64,000 nt of DNA from Paenibacillus marchantiophytorum (GCF_014640555.1 NZ_BMHE01000040.1:1-64000); one strand, 5' to 3'. Positions 41,712 through 51,358 are shown, counted from the stretch's first letter. Notes: generated from the letters alone by a model not told the origin. Numbers and translations are program-made.

Positions 41712-44432
41712 CTATTTTTCAATCTCAACAAGTTTGTTATCCAGGACGTAGATTGTAACAATATCACCGCTCACAAAAGAGGTTGGCGCCACAAGCTCAG
41801 TCCCTTTATGATAATAAGCTCGCGGGAAAATATTATAAGCTGTTTTGTCACTCGATGTTGTCGTTTTGAAAATAAATTGGTTGACGATATTGTTGTAGTT
41901 GTCCACTTCGCGTTTGGAAGCCACGGCAACTTGAATGAGCACTTTATCGCTCGCATCTTTCATCACTTGAACACGATCCCCCACTTTGATGGAAGAGAAA
42001 CTCCAATCCAAGCCGCCATTCAATTTAACCCCATAGTTGCTGCCTGCATTAATAACTTGATTTTTGCCTGAGAAGTCCTGAATCGTTAAACTTGTGCTCG
42101 CTGCATTCACGGCTGTGACTTTACCGCGAATCGGAGAAATGATTTCTGCTTTCACTACGACAAGCCCTTTAAACGTCAGTTTCACATAGTCATCAATGGC
42201 AAAATCGGACAACGTTCCAACGGTTTGATCCGCTTTGACAATCGGCACACCATCTAAAGAAATGGCATAAGTCGTATTGGCTTCATCCGTGACCGTCAAT
42301 TGTTTGCTATTCACATTAATGAGTGCAGTTTTATATAGTGCTGTCTTGCTTGTAACAATTTTCGTTACAATCCCTTGATCGAAGCTGAGAAGCAAACTAA
42401 CATTATCCCCCACTTTTAAATCAGAAAGCGTGCTGTTCGGCTTATTAGCAAGCTCTACTTGCGGCGCATACGTCAGTTTGAACGTTAGGTTTTGACCGCT
42501 ATCTGTTTTCAAAGTGATGTCATTCGTTTGCAAATTCAATTGCGTTAATGACCCGTCCAACTGCGTGGACATTTTAATTTGTGTTACAGTATTTTTGGAA
42601 ACCAACAAATCCACATATTTCCCAGCTGTGAATGTTCCGCCAAAGCTTGTGAATGGAAGTGATGTTCCCGCATAGGAAATTGATACTGTATCCGTTAATT
42701 TATAAGCATGTGGATTCCCCGTATTATCAATGACTGTCAATAATTTGGATGTGCTATTGTAACTGTCAATCTTGGCAAAGTAGAGATTATCAATCGAACG
42801 ATTCGTTACTGTTATTAAGGTGACTTTGTTATTCAACACATCAAGTTTAAGTTGATCTCCAGAAGCAATATCATAAATGCTAGCCGTTGCTAAACCATTG
42901 ATTTGAACTCGAACATTATCTGCAAGTAAATATGCAGCTAATGCGGAGCCAGTCGCCTTAGTAATGGTAAGGAAGGTCTTGTCATCGCTTAAACCCTTAA
43001 GTGTTCCCTCCACGCTTACGCCAACATCCGCTTGCTTTTTAACAACGACTTTCACGACTTCGTTGTTCTTCACCGTATAATCAACGGTATCTCCTACATG
43101 CAGGGAATTGATATCCACCAGTGTGTTATCCGCCAAAGTGGCAATCAGGCTGCTTGAGAAACTATATGTTTCCGCTTGTCCCGAAGCTGTTTCCAAAATG
43201 GTAACTTGCAAGGCATCTTTGTTCAATGTTTGAATAGCGCCTGTTGACGTTTTGTTTACAGGAACTTGTTTGACAATAATGGATGTATATTTATCTGTCT
43301 TCACAATCTTGCTTTTTCGCAATTGAATCTTGCTGCCTGCCACAACATCCCCTAAACTGAGACCGCGCCCTTGCGCGTCAGTTACGCTTACATCGGATGC
43401 CAAATCATAACTCTCATAGTCATCCAACGTTGCTTTCATTGTTGACAAGTTTAATTTGAGCAAGCTGCCTTCTTTAATATCCAACTGCAACTCATCGCTC
43501 AGAATCTCAACGTAATAGGCCGTGCCGTTAACTTGAACGATGGACACTTCGTACGTTTCTTCCAGTGTCTTGGCTGCAATTGCCGTATCGTTCTTGTTGC
43601 CATAGAATACTGCGTTAGAGGACAGTTTATATGTACTCGTATTGCCATCTTTATCCATAAGACCAATACTGCCGCTTGTTAAAGAAGTCAAATAGCCTTT
43701 TTTGACACGTGAAGGCAAATTCACTAATTCCTTTTGCGAACGGCTCAAAAATGCCGCCATTTGCGCGCGTGTCACAGCCCCTTTGGGTTGAAAAGTGCCA
43801 TCTTCAAACCCGTCAACGATCTTGAGCGCGACGGCTGCATTGACATATCCAAGCGTAGTACTGCTGATCGTGCTGTTATCTTTGAACGCCGTTGTTGTCG
43901 ATGATAAACTCTGCGCCAAGGAAGCTTTGCCAATCGCACGGATGACGACTTCTGCAACCCATTCTCTCGTTGCTTTTCTTTGACCCCATTTGTCTTTGGA
44001 CTTCTCGCTGGCGCTTCTTTCTTTCTCTGCCTCATTGGAAATGAGTCCCTTTTGAAGGGCGATAGCTACATAATTACGAGCATAATTATCTACAAGCATG
44101 AAATCAGGGAAAACTGTTGACGTTGTCATGGCATCGACTTCGCTTTGCAGACCCATCATCCGAGTGGCCATAATCAATACATCCTGCTGTGTAACGGAAT
44201 TCTCGGCACGGTAAGCACCGTCTTCAAATCCATCAATAATGCCTTCCAGAGCCAGTTTGGATATATGACGAATACCCCAATAATCCGAACTCACATCAGG
44301 AAATGAAGTTTTAACAGTCGTTGCACCCGTTTGTGTTGTCTGTGTAGGTTCTGCCGCCAATGCCGGTGTTCCCGCCAAGCTTGTTACGATCAACGAACTT
44401 ACAATTGCACTAGCCAATTTCTTATTTTTCAT
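41712..44432 (-). CDS. SLH-domain cell-surface protein with long beta-rich body
   Basis: 906 residues. A signal peptide (MKNKKLASAIVSSLIVTSLA, cleavage near ALA-AE) is followed by three SLH modules: FPDVSSDYWGIRHISKLALE with IDGFEDGAYRAENSVTQQD; FPDFMLVDNYARNYVAIALQ; and FKDNSTI then IVDGFEDGTFQPKGAVTRAQ. These bind pyruvylated secondary wall polymer. The second module is degenerate in its GF.DGT loop. Residues 240-900 are Thr/Ser/Lys-rich repeated beta segments with phrases such as DVVAGSKIQL, LHVGDTVDYTV, LKVGDNVSLLL and IKVGDRVQVM, each about 70-90 residues apart, suggesting an array of small beta-barrel units. The protein may be an S-layer or wall-associated structural protein; no enzymatic domain is seen. 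It ends 30 bp after the GerMN lipoprotein gene stops upstream. Confidence 0.9.
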   Translation of the reverse strand: MKNKKLASAIVSSLIVTSLAGTPALAAEPTQTTQTGATTVKTSFPDVSSDYWGIRHISKLALEGIIDGFEDGAYRAENSVTQQDVLIMATRMMGLQSEVDAMTTSTVFPDFMLVDNYARNYVAIALQKGLISNEAEKERSASEKSKDKWGQRKATREWVAEVVIRAIGKASLAQSLSSTTTAFKDNSTISSTTLGYVNAAVALKIVDGFEDGTFQPKGAVTRAQMAAFLSRSQKELVNLPSRVKKGYLTSLTSGSIGLMDKDGNTSTYKLSSNAVFYGNKNDTAIAAKTLEETYEVSIVQVNGTAYYVEILSDELQLDIKEGSLLKLNLSTMKATLDDYESYDLASDVSVTDAQGRGLSLGDVVAGSKIQLRKSKIVKTDKYTSIIVKQVPVNKTSTGAIQTLNKDALQVTILETASGQAETYSFSSSLIATLADNTLVDINSLHVGDTVDYTVKNNEVVKVVVKKQADVGVSVEGTLKGLSDDKTFLTITKATGSALAAYLLADNVRVQINGLATASIYDIASGDQLKLDVLNNKVTLITVTNRSIDNLYFAKIDSYNSTSKLLTVIDNTGNPHAYKLTDTVSISYAGTSLPFTSFGGTFTAGKYVDLLVSKNTVTQIKMSTQLDGSLTQLNLQTNDITLKTDSGQNLTFKLTYAPQVELANKPNSTLSDLKVGDNVSLLLSFDQGIVTKIVTSKTALYKTALINVNSKQLTVTDEANTTYAISLDGVPIVKADQTVGTLSDFAIDDYVKLTFKGLVVVKAEIISPIRGKVTAVNAASTSLTIQDFSGKNQVINAGSNYGVKLNGGLDWSFSSIKVGDRVQVMKDASDKVLIQVAVASKREVDNYNNIVNQFIFKTTTSSDKTAYNIFPRAYYHKGTELVAPTSFVSGDIVTIYVLDNKLVEIEK

Positions 44433-44461
44433 CGTTGTTATGAACTCCTCTGCATCGCCAT

Positions 44462-45046
44462 TTAGTTAGCTCTTTTAATCGGGTATGGAAGCTCCAGATG
44501 TCCCATCAAGCTGTCTACTTGTTTGCTATCTTTCAGCACATAGACAGACTTCACTTCAGGAAATTGAAAAACGGTTTTTTTGAGGGCTTGCAAAAATAAA
44601 TCCTCACCTGGTGCGCCAAGCTGCGTTTTGGGACCGAATTTCATATCCAGTTTTAGTTCACCTTTGGCTTTGTCAAATGCAACACTGGTGAATTTCAAAT
44701 CATCGAACAAAGGAACCGCTTTGGGATCGTCAGACTTCTTGAGCGCATTCAATGCTGATTCATACACATCTGCATCCAGCTTGTAGCTAATCGTCACTTC
44801 TTTCTCAATCAGCTTCATTTCGTCTTGATCACTATAAAAGGCTTTGACCTTTTTTTGCTTCAAAGGATCAGGTGTTGGTGTAGGCATGGGTGTTGCACTT
44901 GATGTCACCGGTGTCGAGATGGGTGCCGTTGTAGGTTGCGGTGTTGCTGCTCCTGTGAGCTGAGGTTTCTGACCACAAGCACTTAAAGTCAACGTGATGG
45001 CACTTACAAGCAAAACCCCATGTAATAGGCGACTTGTTTTCGTCAT
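44462..45046 (-). CDS. GerMN-domain lipoprotein
   Basis: 194 residues from ATG 45046, with AAGGAG 8 nt upstream; a GTG three codons earlier overlaps that site. The lipoprotein signal ends in LSAC-GQ. A Thr/Pro-rich linker (PMPTPTPDPL) leads to a GerMN domain (about 70-190) with VKAFYSDQDEMKLI and GAPGEDLFLQALKKTVFQFP. The domain occurs in the spore germination protein GerM and other envelope proteins and is thought to bind cell-wall or protein partners; the exact role here is unknown. It lies between the cell-wall amidase gene and the S-layer-type gene in the same direction, with gaps of 67 and 29 bp, so the three probably form an envelope operon. Confidence 0.87.
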   Translation of the reverse strand: MTKTSRLLHGVLLVSAITLTLSACGQKPQLTGAATPQPTTAPISTPVTSSATPMPTPTPDPLKQKKVKAFYSDQDEMKLIEKEVTISYKLDADVYESALNALKKSDDPKAVPLFDDLKFTSVAFDKAKGELKLDMKFGPKTQLGAPGEDLFLQALKKTVFQFPEVKSVYVLKDSKQVDSLMGHLELPYPIKRAN

Positions 45047-45113
45047 CTCTCTCACTCCTTACGTTTTGCCTAACAAAATGAACATTGGAAGCATGACGGA
45101 CAGCTTCCTTCTC

Positions 45114-46571
45114 TTATTTGAGGCCTAAATATTGCTTAATAGCTGCCGCGATTGAAGCTGCTACCTTGTCTTGAAAAGCTTCCTTGTACATCGCTGTTTC
45201 GTCATTCTTGTTGGATAAGTAGCCAACCTCAACGAGCACAGCCGGCATCGTCGTTTTGGTAATTACACGAAAATCGGCTTGACGCACTTTACGATCTGGA
45301 AATCCTGTCGCAGCAACCACTTTCTCATGAACGACATTGGCAAAATCTATGCTTTCCGGTCTGTTATAGTACGTTTCAGTTCCTGATACGGTTGCTTTGG
45401 CACTGTTCCCATGAATGGATAAGAACAGATCCACCATGTTGTCATTGGCAAAAGAAACACGATCATCCAGCGGAATGAAGGTGTCATCAGCTCTTGTCAT
45501 CATGACGACCAAACGCTTGTCTTGAGCCAGCAGTTTCTCTACCTTCTTCGCTGTAGCAAGTGTAAATTCCTTCTCGTGCTTCCCGGTAATGGATAAAGCA
45601 CCTGGATCTTGGTCACCGTGACCAGCATCAATTACCACAGTCAATTGGTGCTCCACAATGGAAGCTGACCACTGATTGGGGAGCTTCGACACTTGCGTCT
45701 TATAGTCCGCAGAGCCTTTTAAATCAAGGATAATTCGCACCGTAGCGGGATTATCCGCGAAGTTGGAGAAGCGAATTTTCTGCACAAGCGCGTGCTTGGA
45801 TGGCAGCTCGCCTGCGTTGTTAACTAGCAATTTTTGGAGTGACTCATCCAGCTTCGTATTGGGGAAATCAAAGACAATTCGGTTCGGATTAGCAAGCTTC
45901 ATTATGGTTGGGGCAAGCGTGCCATCCTTGGCGTTTACGATCAATTCTTTATCAGTAAGTGCGATAGACGTAAGCAAATGTACATTCGGATCAGGCGTCG
46001 TCGGTCCCGTGCCTGTTCCTGGGTTTGGATTTGTCCCCGTGCCTGGCTTAGTCGGTTTCGGCGTTGTTACTCCGCCATTCTCAGGCTTATCGACGTTATC
46101 GACTGGTCCTGTAACCGGCTTGGAATCGCCATCCTCTGCCTTGAACATATGAACGGATGAAGTCGCAGCATCCCATTTAAATTCTATACCCATTCTTTTG
46201 CCGATGAAACTTAACGGAAGCATGGTATTGTTATTTTCAATGACTGGGGATACTTCCATCTGTTCTTTTGCGCCGTTAATAACAGCCGTTTTGCTATCGA
46301 TCACCAATTGGATATTTACGTCATCCTTGACAATCGTTACTTTGCGAGCGGCTTCATTCCATGTTACTTTGGCACCGATTTCTTGAACAATAATACGCAC
46401 GGGAACGATTGTATTCCCACTGACGATATGGGGCGCAACCTCTGTAGAAGTCAATCTTTTCTCATTCATAAACAGCTTGATAACCGCAGGCGATTCTGCG
46501 CCAAGCGCGTAAGATGGAAGCAGCAGCATACAGACTAACAAAATCAAACAAAATGCAGGAAATTTCATCAT
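45114..46571 (-). CDS. N-acetylmuramoyl-L-alanine amidase with copper-amine-oxidase-like and AMIN domains
   Basis: 485 residues. Signal peptide (FCLILLVCMLLLPSYALGAE), a copper amine oxidase N-terminal-like domain (about 30-140, with TIVPVRIIVQEIGAKVTWNE), a Pro/Gly/Thr linker (GTGTNPNPGTGTGP), an AMIN domain (about 200-290) and a C-terminal Amidase_3 domain (about 305-485). Zinc and catalytic residues are visible in VVIDAGHGDQDPGA, the Glu of KEFTLATAKK, LSIHGNSA and VLVEVGYLSN. It cuts the bond between muramic acid and the stem peptide; AMIN domains steer such enzymes to wall sites. First gene of the envelope group with the GerMN lipoprotein and the SLH protein. Confidence 0.93.
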   Translation of the reverse strand: MMKFPAFCLILLVCMLLLPSYALGAESPAVIKLFMNEKRLTSTEVAPHIVSGNTIVPVRIIVQEIGAKVTWNEAARKVTIVKDDVNIQLVIDSKTAVINGAKEQMEVSPVIENNNTMLPLSFIGKRMGIEFKWDAATSSVHMFKAEDGDSKPVTGPVDNVDKPENGGVTTPKPTKPGTGTNPNPGTGTGPTTPDPNVHLLTSIALTDKELIVNAKDGTLAPTIMKLANPNRIVFDFPNTKLDESLQKLLVNNAGELPSKHALVQKIRFSNFADNPATVRIILDLKGSADYKTQVSKLPNQWSASIVEHQLTVVIDAGHGDQDPGALSITGKHEKEFTLATAKKVEKLLAQDKRLVVMMTRADDTFIPLDDRVSFANDNMVDLFLSIHGNSAKATVSGTETYYNRPESIDFANVVHEKVVAATGFPDRKVRQADFRVITKTTMPAVLVEVGYLSNKNDETAMYKEAFQDKVAASIAAAIKQYLGLK

Positions 46572-46755
46572 TCACCTCTATGTAATGTCGGAATTGTGGA
46601 TTCTCAAGTGAAACTCGCAATCTATTATTTAAATTCAGCGGCAATAGGTCAATATTATGAATAAAAATCACTCTCCCGACAGCACAACCCCCGTTCCTTC
46701 GACAATCTAGTAATCTATTAGACGTAACAAACTGCCAAAAGTTGCAAAATAAAAC

Positions 46756-46796
46756 GAAAAAAACGAACTGCTGAAACGACACAGCAGTTCGTTTTC
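46756..46796 (-). terminator. Second strong terminator between the amidase and leuD
   Basis: AAAACGAACTGCTG and CAGCAGTTCGTTTT form a perfect 14-bp stem with an 8-nt loop; on the minus strand a T7 run follows. It comes after the leuD terminator at 46824 and probably backs it up. Confidence 0.85.
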
Positions 46797-46823
46797 CAAG
46801 TGAACATCCGCATTAAAACGCAA

Positions 46824-46858
46824 AAAGCGCAATCCATGGAAATCCACGAATTGCGCTT
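46824..46858 (-). terminator. Terminator of leuCD
   Basis: Minus strand: AAGCGCAAT and ATTGCGCTT enclose a 16-nt loop, followed by TTTTTGCG. It lies 12 bp after the leuD stop codon. Confidence 0.8.
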
Positions 46859-46869
46859 GATCTCACATC

Positions 46870-47475
46870 TTATTTGTAGGCCAAACGTTTTTGGTGCGCT
46901 TGCTCATAAGCTGTAATTTTTGTTTCGTGCTGCAATGTCAATCCGATATCATCCAAGCCTTGCAGCAAGAACTGACGACGGTGCTCATCGATATCGAAGT
47001 TAATGACCAAGCCGTAATCGTCAGTCAATTGGTTGCTTTCAAGATCGACACTCAGCTTGTAACCTTCATATTTCGCTGTGCGGGCAAACAAATCATCCAC
47101 TTGCTCTTCCGACAGTTTAATTGGCAAAATGCTGTTTTTGAAACAGTTATTGTAGAAAATATCCGCATAGGATGGCGCGATGATGACGCGGAATCCGAAA
47201 TCTTGAATCGCCCAGGGCGCATGCTCACGGGAAGATCCGCAGCCGAAGTTCGCTCTGGAGAGCAAGACCGATGCTCCTTGGAAGCGATCTTGGTTTAACG
47301 GGAAGCTCTCAATCACATTCCCCGCTTCATCCCATCTCCATTCGAAGAAAAGGAATTGTCCGAAGCCGGAGCGTTCGATTCTTTTGAGAAATTGCTTAGG
47401 AATAATAGCATCTGTATCTACATTTACACGATCCACGGGACCGACTAGGCCTGTATGTTGTTTCAAAGCTTCCAT
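46870..47475 (-). CDS. leuD: 3-isopropylmalate dehydratase, small subunit
   Basis: 201 residues from ATG 47475 (MEALKQHTGLVGPVDRVNVD), with AAGGAG 9 nt upstream inside the gap after leuC; an upstream in-frame start has no support. Swivelling aconitase domain with DTDAIIPKQFL, the substrate-binding ANFGCGSSREHAPWAI and NNCFKNSILPI. With LeuC it isomerises 2-isopropylmalate to 3-isopropylmalate in leucine synthesis. It lies 27 bp downstream of leuC. The rest of the leu/ilv genes are not in the window. Confidence 0.96.
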   Translation of the reverse strand: MEALKQHTGLVGPVDRVNVDTDAIIPKQFLKRIERSGFGQFLFFEWRWDEAGNVIESFPLNQDRFQGASVLLSRANFGCGSSREHAPWAIQDFGFRVIIAPSYADIFYNNCFKNSILPIKLSEEQVDDLFARTAKYEGYKLSVDLESNQLTDDYGLVINFDIDEHRRQFLLQGLDDIGLTLQHETKITAYEQAHQKRLAYK

Positions 47476-47502
47476 GTTTTCATTCTCCTTAATCAACCAA
47501 AA

Positions 47503-48924
47503 TTAAGCTTGTTGGTATTCTTTAATTTCCCAATCACGAACATCGTAGAAATGACCTTTGATCGCTGCTGCAACCGCCATAGCTGGTGAAACCAGATGCG
47601 TGCGTCCGCCGCGGCCTTGACGGCCTTCGAAGTTACGGTTGGACGTAGATGCACAGCGTTGACCTGGTTGCAGAACGTCTGGGTTCATAGCCAGACACAT
47701 GCTGCAGCCTGCATCGCGCCATTCGAAGCCGGCATTAGAGAAAATTTTGTCCAAGCCTTCTTTTTCGGCTTGAATTTTGACGCGGCCTGAACCTGGAACG
47801 ACGATTGCCGTTACACTAGGATCAACGGTGTAACCTTGTGCAATTTTGGCAGCTGCACGAAGATCTTCAATACGTCCATTGGTACAGGAACCGATGAAAA
47901 CATAGTCTACTTTCAGGTCCGTCATAGGCGTACCTGGGGTTAAATCCATATATTCAAGCGCTTTTTCAGCCGCTTTGCGTTCATTTTCAGTTTCGAAGCT
48001 TTGTGGATCTGGAACAAGTGCGTCCACGCCAGTACCCATACTCGGGCTAGTTCCCCAGGTTACTTGCGGGATCAACGTATCTGCGTCATATTCCAACACC
48101 CAATCATACACAGCGCCTTCGTCAGTAACTAGCGTAGCCCATTCTGCTACCGCTGCATCGAAATCAGCACCTTGCGGCACGTATTCACGACCACGCAGGT
48201 AGTTGAAAGTCGTTGCGTCAGGAGCAATTAGACCTGCTCTCGCTCCACCTTCAATGGACATGTTACAAACGGTCATACGCTCTTCCATGGAAAGACCACG
48301 GATCGCTTCGCCTGTGTACTCAATCACATAGCCAGTTGCAAAATCTGTGCCATATTTAGCAATAACGCCCAAGATAAGATCTTTTGCTGTAACGCCTGGT
48401 TTCAAGTTGCCAGTAATGCGCACTTCCAAAGATTTAGCTCTGGATTGTTGCAGTGTTTGCGTTGCAAGCACGTGTTCAACTTCACTTGTTCCGATACCGA
48501 AAGCAAGCGCACCGAACGCACCGTGAGTGGAAGTATGACTATCGCCGCAAACGATCGTTTTACCTGGGTGTGTAAGGCCAAGCTCTGGACCCATAACGTG
48601 CACGACACCTTGGTCGATGCTGTCTAGGTCGAACAGTGTAACGCCGAAATCACGGCAGTTTTGGGAAAGTGTATCAATTTGTTGCTTGGAAATCGGATCT
48701 GTGATGTTGAAGCGATCCTTCGTTGGTACGTTATGATCCATTGTTGCAAAAGTCAGATCAGGTCTGCGAACTTTACGACCCGATAAGCGAAGTCCTTCGA
48801 ACGCTTGTGGAGAAGTTACTTCGTGCACCAGTTGCAAGTCAATATAGATAACGCTAGGTTTGCCTTCTTCCTGGTTAATTACGTGATTATCCCAGATTTT
48901 CTCAAACATTGTCTTTTTACTCAT
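47503..48924 (-). CDS. leuC: 3-isopropylmalate dehydratase, large subunit
   Basis: 473 residues. Aconitase-family large subunit with cluster-ligand cysteines in FIGSCTNGR and in AGCSMCLAMNPD, and substrate motifs VCGDSHTSTHGAFGALAFGI. It holds the [4Fe-4S] cluster and forms the active site with LeuD. AGAGGTGA lies 7 nt before ATG 48924. Only leuC-leuD are here, without leuA or leuB. No T-box or leader peptide could be seen in the 200 bp upstream. Confidence 0.97.
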   Translation of the reverse strand: MSKKTMFEKIWDNHVINQEEGKPSVIYIDLQLVHEVTSPQAFEGLRLSGRKVRRPDLTFATMDHNVPTKDRFNITDPISKQQIDTLSQNCRDFGVTLFDLDSIDQGVVHVMGPELGLTHPGKTIVCGDSHTSTHGAFGALAFGIGTSEVEHVLATQTLQQSRAKSLEVRITGNLKPGVTAKDLILGVIAKYGTDFATGYVIEYTGEAIRGLSMEERMTVCNMSIEGGARAGLIAPDATTFNYLRGREYVPQGADFDAAVAEWATLVTDEGAVYDWVLEYDADTLIPQVTWGTSPSMGTGVDALVPDPQSFETENERKAAEKALEYMDLTPGTPMTDLKVDYVFIGSCTNGRIEDLRAAAKIAQGYTVDPSVTAIVVPGSGRVKIQAEKEGLDKIFSNAGFEWRDAGCSMCLAMNPDVLQPGQRCASTSNRNFEGRQGRGGRTHLVSPAMAVAAAIKGHFYDVRDWEIKEYQQA

Positions 48925-49125
48925 ATCCAGTCACCTCTTGTCATTATCCGCTCTTATTGTTCTTGTCTTACCCTCATAACGTAGTTTAGCACGGAACTCG
49001 TCATTGCTCCAAGATATAATAACTATAAGCTTGATAGATTCTACCTATGAGTGTTTCAAATCCAAATGAGATGGTTAGTTTGTTGTATAAGCAATTATAC
49101 CAGAATGAAAAGGGAGTGTATGTGT

Positions 49126-49272
49126 ATGTTATGGACAATCTTCGTCATTATATTAGTTATGTGGGCTTTGGGTATGGGTTTTGGCATTGGAGGCAGCTTG
49201 ATTCATTTGCTGCTTGTCGTGGCTTTAATCTCGTTAATCTTCAATTTGGTTACAGGTCGCAGAAGCAGTTAG
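49126..49272 (+). CDS. Small two-helix membrane protein (lmo0937 family)
   Basis: 48 residues: MLWTIFVIILVMWALGMGFG, then IGGSLIHLLLVVALISLIFN and a short basic tail TGRRSS. Two membrane helices separated by a Gly-rich turn are exactly the pattern of the lmo0937-family small membrane proteins of Firmicutes; their role is unknown. ATG 49126 has AAGGGAG at a good distance. The frame is open further upstream but without translation signals, and a longer overlapping frame is not protein-like. A strong terminator at 49292 follows, so it is monocistronic. Confidence 0.85.
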   Translation: MLWTIFVIILVMWALGMGFGIGGSLIHLLLVVALISLIFNLVTGRRSS

Positions 49273-49291
49273 AAACGGCATATTTCCTCGA

Positions 49292-49330
49292 GGCTGTCCA
49301 CAAGGTTAAAACCTGGTGGGCAGCTTTTTC
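49292..49330 (+). terminator. Terminator of the small membrane protein gene
   Basis: GCTG-CCAC-GGTT pairs with AACC-GTGG-CAGC with one mismatch, followed by TTTTTC. It lies 20 bp past the stop codon. Confidence 0.85.
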
Positions 49331-49475
49331 TATTTCAGGCTGGATTTCTTCTATTCGCAGATCGTTGATCACTTATTTCAGCGGTTCCCTATATCTGATA
49401 TAGTTAGGGTACAGTTTATAGGTAGAACCAATAAACATGACCCATGCAATAACTTTTCAGGAGATGAACTTCCAT

Positions 49476-50369
49476 ATGGAACTACGCCAACTACAATACG
49501 CCATTCAAATTGCCATCGAACGCAATTTCTCAAGAGCCGCGGAAAAGCTGCATATTGCCCAGCCCTCCCTCAGCCAGCAATTATCCAAGCTGGAGAAGGA
49601 GATTGGCGTATTGCTCTTTCAACGCAGCACGAATTCTGTGGAGCTTACGCACGCGGGTTCCCTCTTTGTCGAAAAATCACAAAAAATTCTCGACATGGTA
49701 GAACAGCTCAAAAAAGAGATGGAGGACATCTCGCAGATGAAAAAAGGGCGACTTGTCGTCGGCAGCATGCCGATTACCGGATCGACCATTCTGCCCTTTG
49801 TTGTCCCTGTTTTTCAAGCGGCTTACCCGGACATCGAAATTTCTTTAGTTGAAGAAACTTCTTCGAATCTTGAAACGCTGACGATGAGCGGACAAACGGA
49901 TATCTCGCTGCTTTCTTTGCCGCTGCGCGAAGATTCGCTCGTCTACGAGACCATATTGGAAGAAGAAATTGTCCTCGCCGTCCCCCCACAGCATCCGTTG
50001 GCGACAAGCAAGGAACCTGTCCGAATTGAACAATTGGAACGCGACTCCTTCATTGCGCTGAAAAAAGGTCAAGGGTTCCGAAAACTCACCTTGGAATTGT
50101 GCCAAAAAGCCGGCATCATTCCCAATATCGTCTTCGAATCCAGCAACATGGAGACGGTTCAATCGCTTGTCGCAGCCGGGATGGGCATTGCTTTCGTTCC
50201 TTATTTAATTTCCAAAAGAAGCTTCAGCGAGCTGTCTCCTATCCATCTTCCGCTTGAGGGCAGGCCGACCAGAACGTTGGTAATTGCTTATCGCAAGGGC
50301 AGATATCTGTCCAAAGCTGCGGAAGCCTTCGTAGCCACAATGAAAGAAGTTATGAATTCAACCGTATAG
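49476..50369 (+). CDS. LysR-family transcriptional regulator
   Basis: 297 residues from ATG 49476 (MELRQLQYAIQIAIERNFSR), with CAGGAG 9 nt upstream; an in-frame ATG at 49437 lacks a site. The N-terminal winged helix (SRAAEKLHIAQPSLSQQLSK) is followed by the PBP2-fold effector domain (about 90-295), with GRLVVGSMPITGSTILPFVV. A linker helix dimerises. The target genes are unclear: leuC-leuD lie divergently about 550 bp away, but a small membrane gene is in between. The WYL regulator gene follows 20 bp downstream. Confidence 0.92.
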   Translation: MELRQLQYAIQIAIERNFSRAAEKLHIAQPSLSQQLSKLEKEIGVLLFQRSTNSVELTHAGSLFVEKSQKILDMVEQLKKEMEDISQMKKGRLVVGSMPITGSTILPFVVPVFQAAYPDIEISLVEETSSNLETLTMSGQTDISLLSLPLREDSLVYETILEEEIVLAVPPQHPLATSKEPVRIEQLERDSFIALKKGQGFRKLTLELCQKAGIIPNIVFESSNMETVQSLVAAGMGIAFVPYLISKRSFSELSPIHLPLEGRPTRTLVIAYRKGRYLSKAAEAFVATMKEVMNSTV

Positions 50370-50389
50370 CACTGGAGGTCATCACGAAG

Positions 50390-51358
50390 ATGAACAAAAC
50401 GCAGCGGCTAATTCAATTGATGATGGCTGTTAATGAGCGCATGCAATTCACGACGAAGGAAATGGCCGATGAATTCGGTGTTTCCGAGCGCACCATGCAC
50501 CGCTATTTGCAAGAGCTAAGCGAACTCGGGATGCCGCTTTACACCGAATTCGGCCCGCATGGCGGTTTTCGCTTGCTGAAAAAGCGAATGCTCCCGCCGA
50601 TTCTATTTTCTGAACAAGAAGCCGTCGCCATGTTCTTCGCCTTTCAATCGCTTCAGTTTTATGGGGCGCTGCCTTTTTCAGCGGAATCTGTGACCGCTCT
50701 GAATAAGTTCTATCACTACCTGCCTTCGGATACGAAAGCCCGAATTAATGCCTTGAAAGACCGCGTCTCGTTCTGGACGCCCAGCCGAACGCAAAGTTCA
50801 CCCTACTTAGAGCAGCTGCTTGACGCAGCGATTGCCGAGCAGCCTCTACTCATAACCTATACTTCCAAGGATGGCGATAAACAGAGAGTCTTGCAGCCTA
50901 TCGGCATCTACTCATCCAATGGCTTCTGGTATTTCCCCTCTTATTGTTTCCAAAAAGAAGCCATTCTCCTGTTTCGAGCTGACCGGATTCGAGACTTGGA
51001 ACAAGCCGGAGCTGAGTATTTACCCAAAGACTTTCAGCATTACACACTCGGAGACTGGCTGAAAACTGGACATGAGGCAAATAAAGAAGCTGCCACACTT
51101 CCCTTGAAGGTCAGATTTAGTCCTGAGGGCGTAAGAGCCTATGAGCGAAGCAATGGCCCTGATGAACATTTGGAACGCAGGAAAGATGGCAGCGGTTATT
51201 TGGCGACCCAGATTCACCCAAGTAATTTGGGGTACTTTTCCAACTATTATTTAAGTTTAGGCAAAGAGGCTGTCGTGGAAGAACCTCCAGCAATGGTCCA
51301 GTGGATACGTGAGCAAATTCAGGCGATGCAGATCGCATACGGTACGGTCTCACAATGA
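50390..51358 (+). CDS. HTH/WYL-domain transcriptional regulator (YafY type)
   Basis: 322 residues. N-terminal HTH_11/DeoR-type helix-turn-helix (about 1-55: FTTKEMADEFGVSERTMHRY) with a wing GPHGGFRLL, then a WYL domain (about 140-235) with QPIGIYSSNGFWYFPSYC and FRADRIRDLE, and a C-terminal WCX extension. In the WYL core the motif reads WYF rather than WYL. WYL domains bind nucleic acids or small ligands and control stress, metabolic or defence genes. GGAGG lies 12 nt before ATG 50390. The dehydrogenase gene 96 bp downstream in the same direction is a likely target, as such regulators often sit beside the gene they control. Confidence 0.9.
   Translation: MNKTQRLIQLMMAVNERMQFTTKEMADEFGVSERTMHRYLQELSELGMPLYTEFGPHGGFRLLKKRMLPPILFSEQEAVAMFFAFQSLQFYGALPFSAESVTALNKFYHYLPSDTKARINALKDRVSFWTPSRTQSSPYLEQLLDAAIAEQPLLITYTSKDGDKQRVLQPIGIYSSNGFWYFPSYCFQKEAILLFRADRIRDLEQAGAEYLPKDFQHYTLGDWLKTGHEANKEAATLPLKVRFSPEGVRAYERSNGPDEHLERRKDGSGYLATQIHPSNLGYFSNYYLSLGKEAVVEEPPAMVQWIREQIQAMQIAYGTVSQ

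Noticed and set aside
48925..49125. T-box or leucine leader upstream of leuC
   Set aside because: No T-box core (GGTGG.ACCGCG), no leucine-rich leader peptide and no terminator hairpin on the minus strand; only a weak possible promoter.
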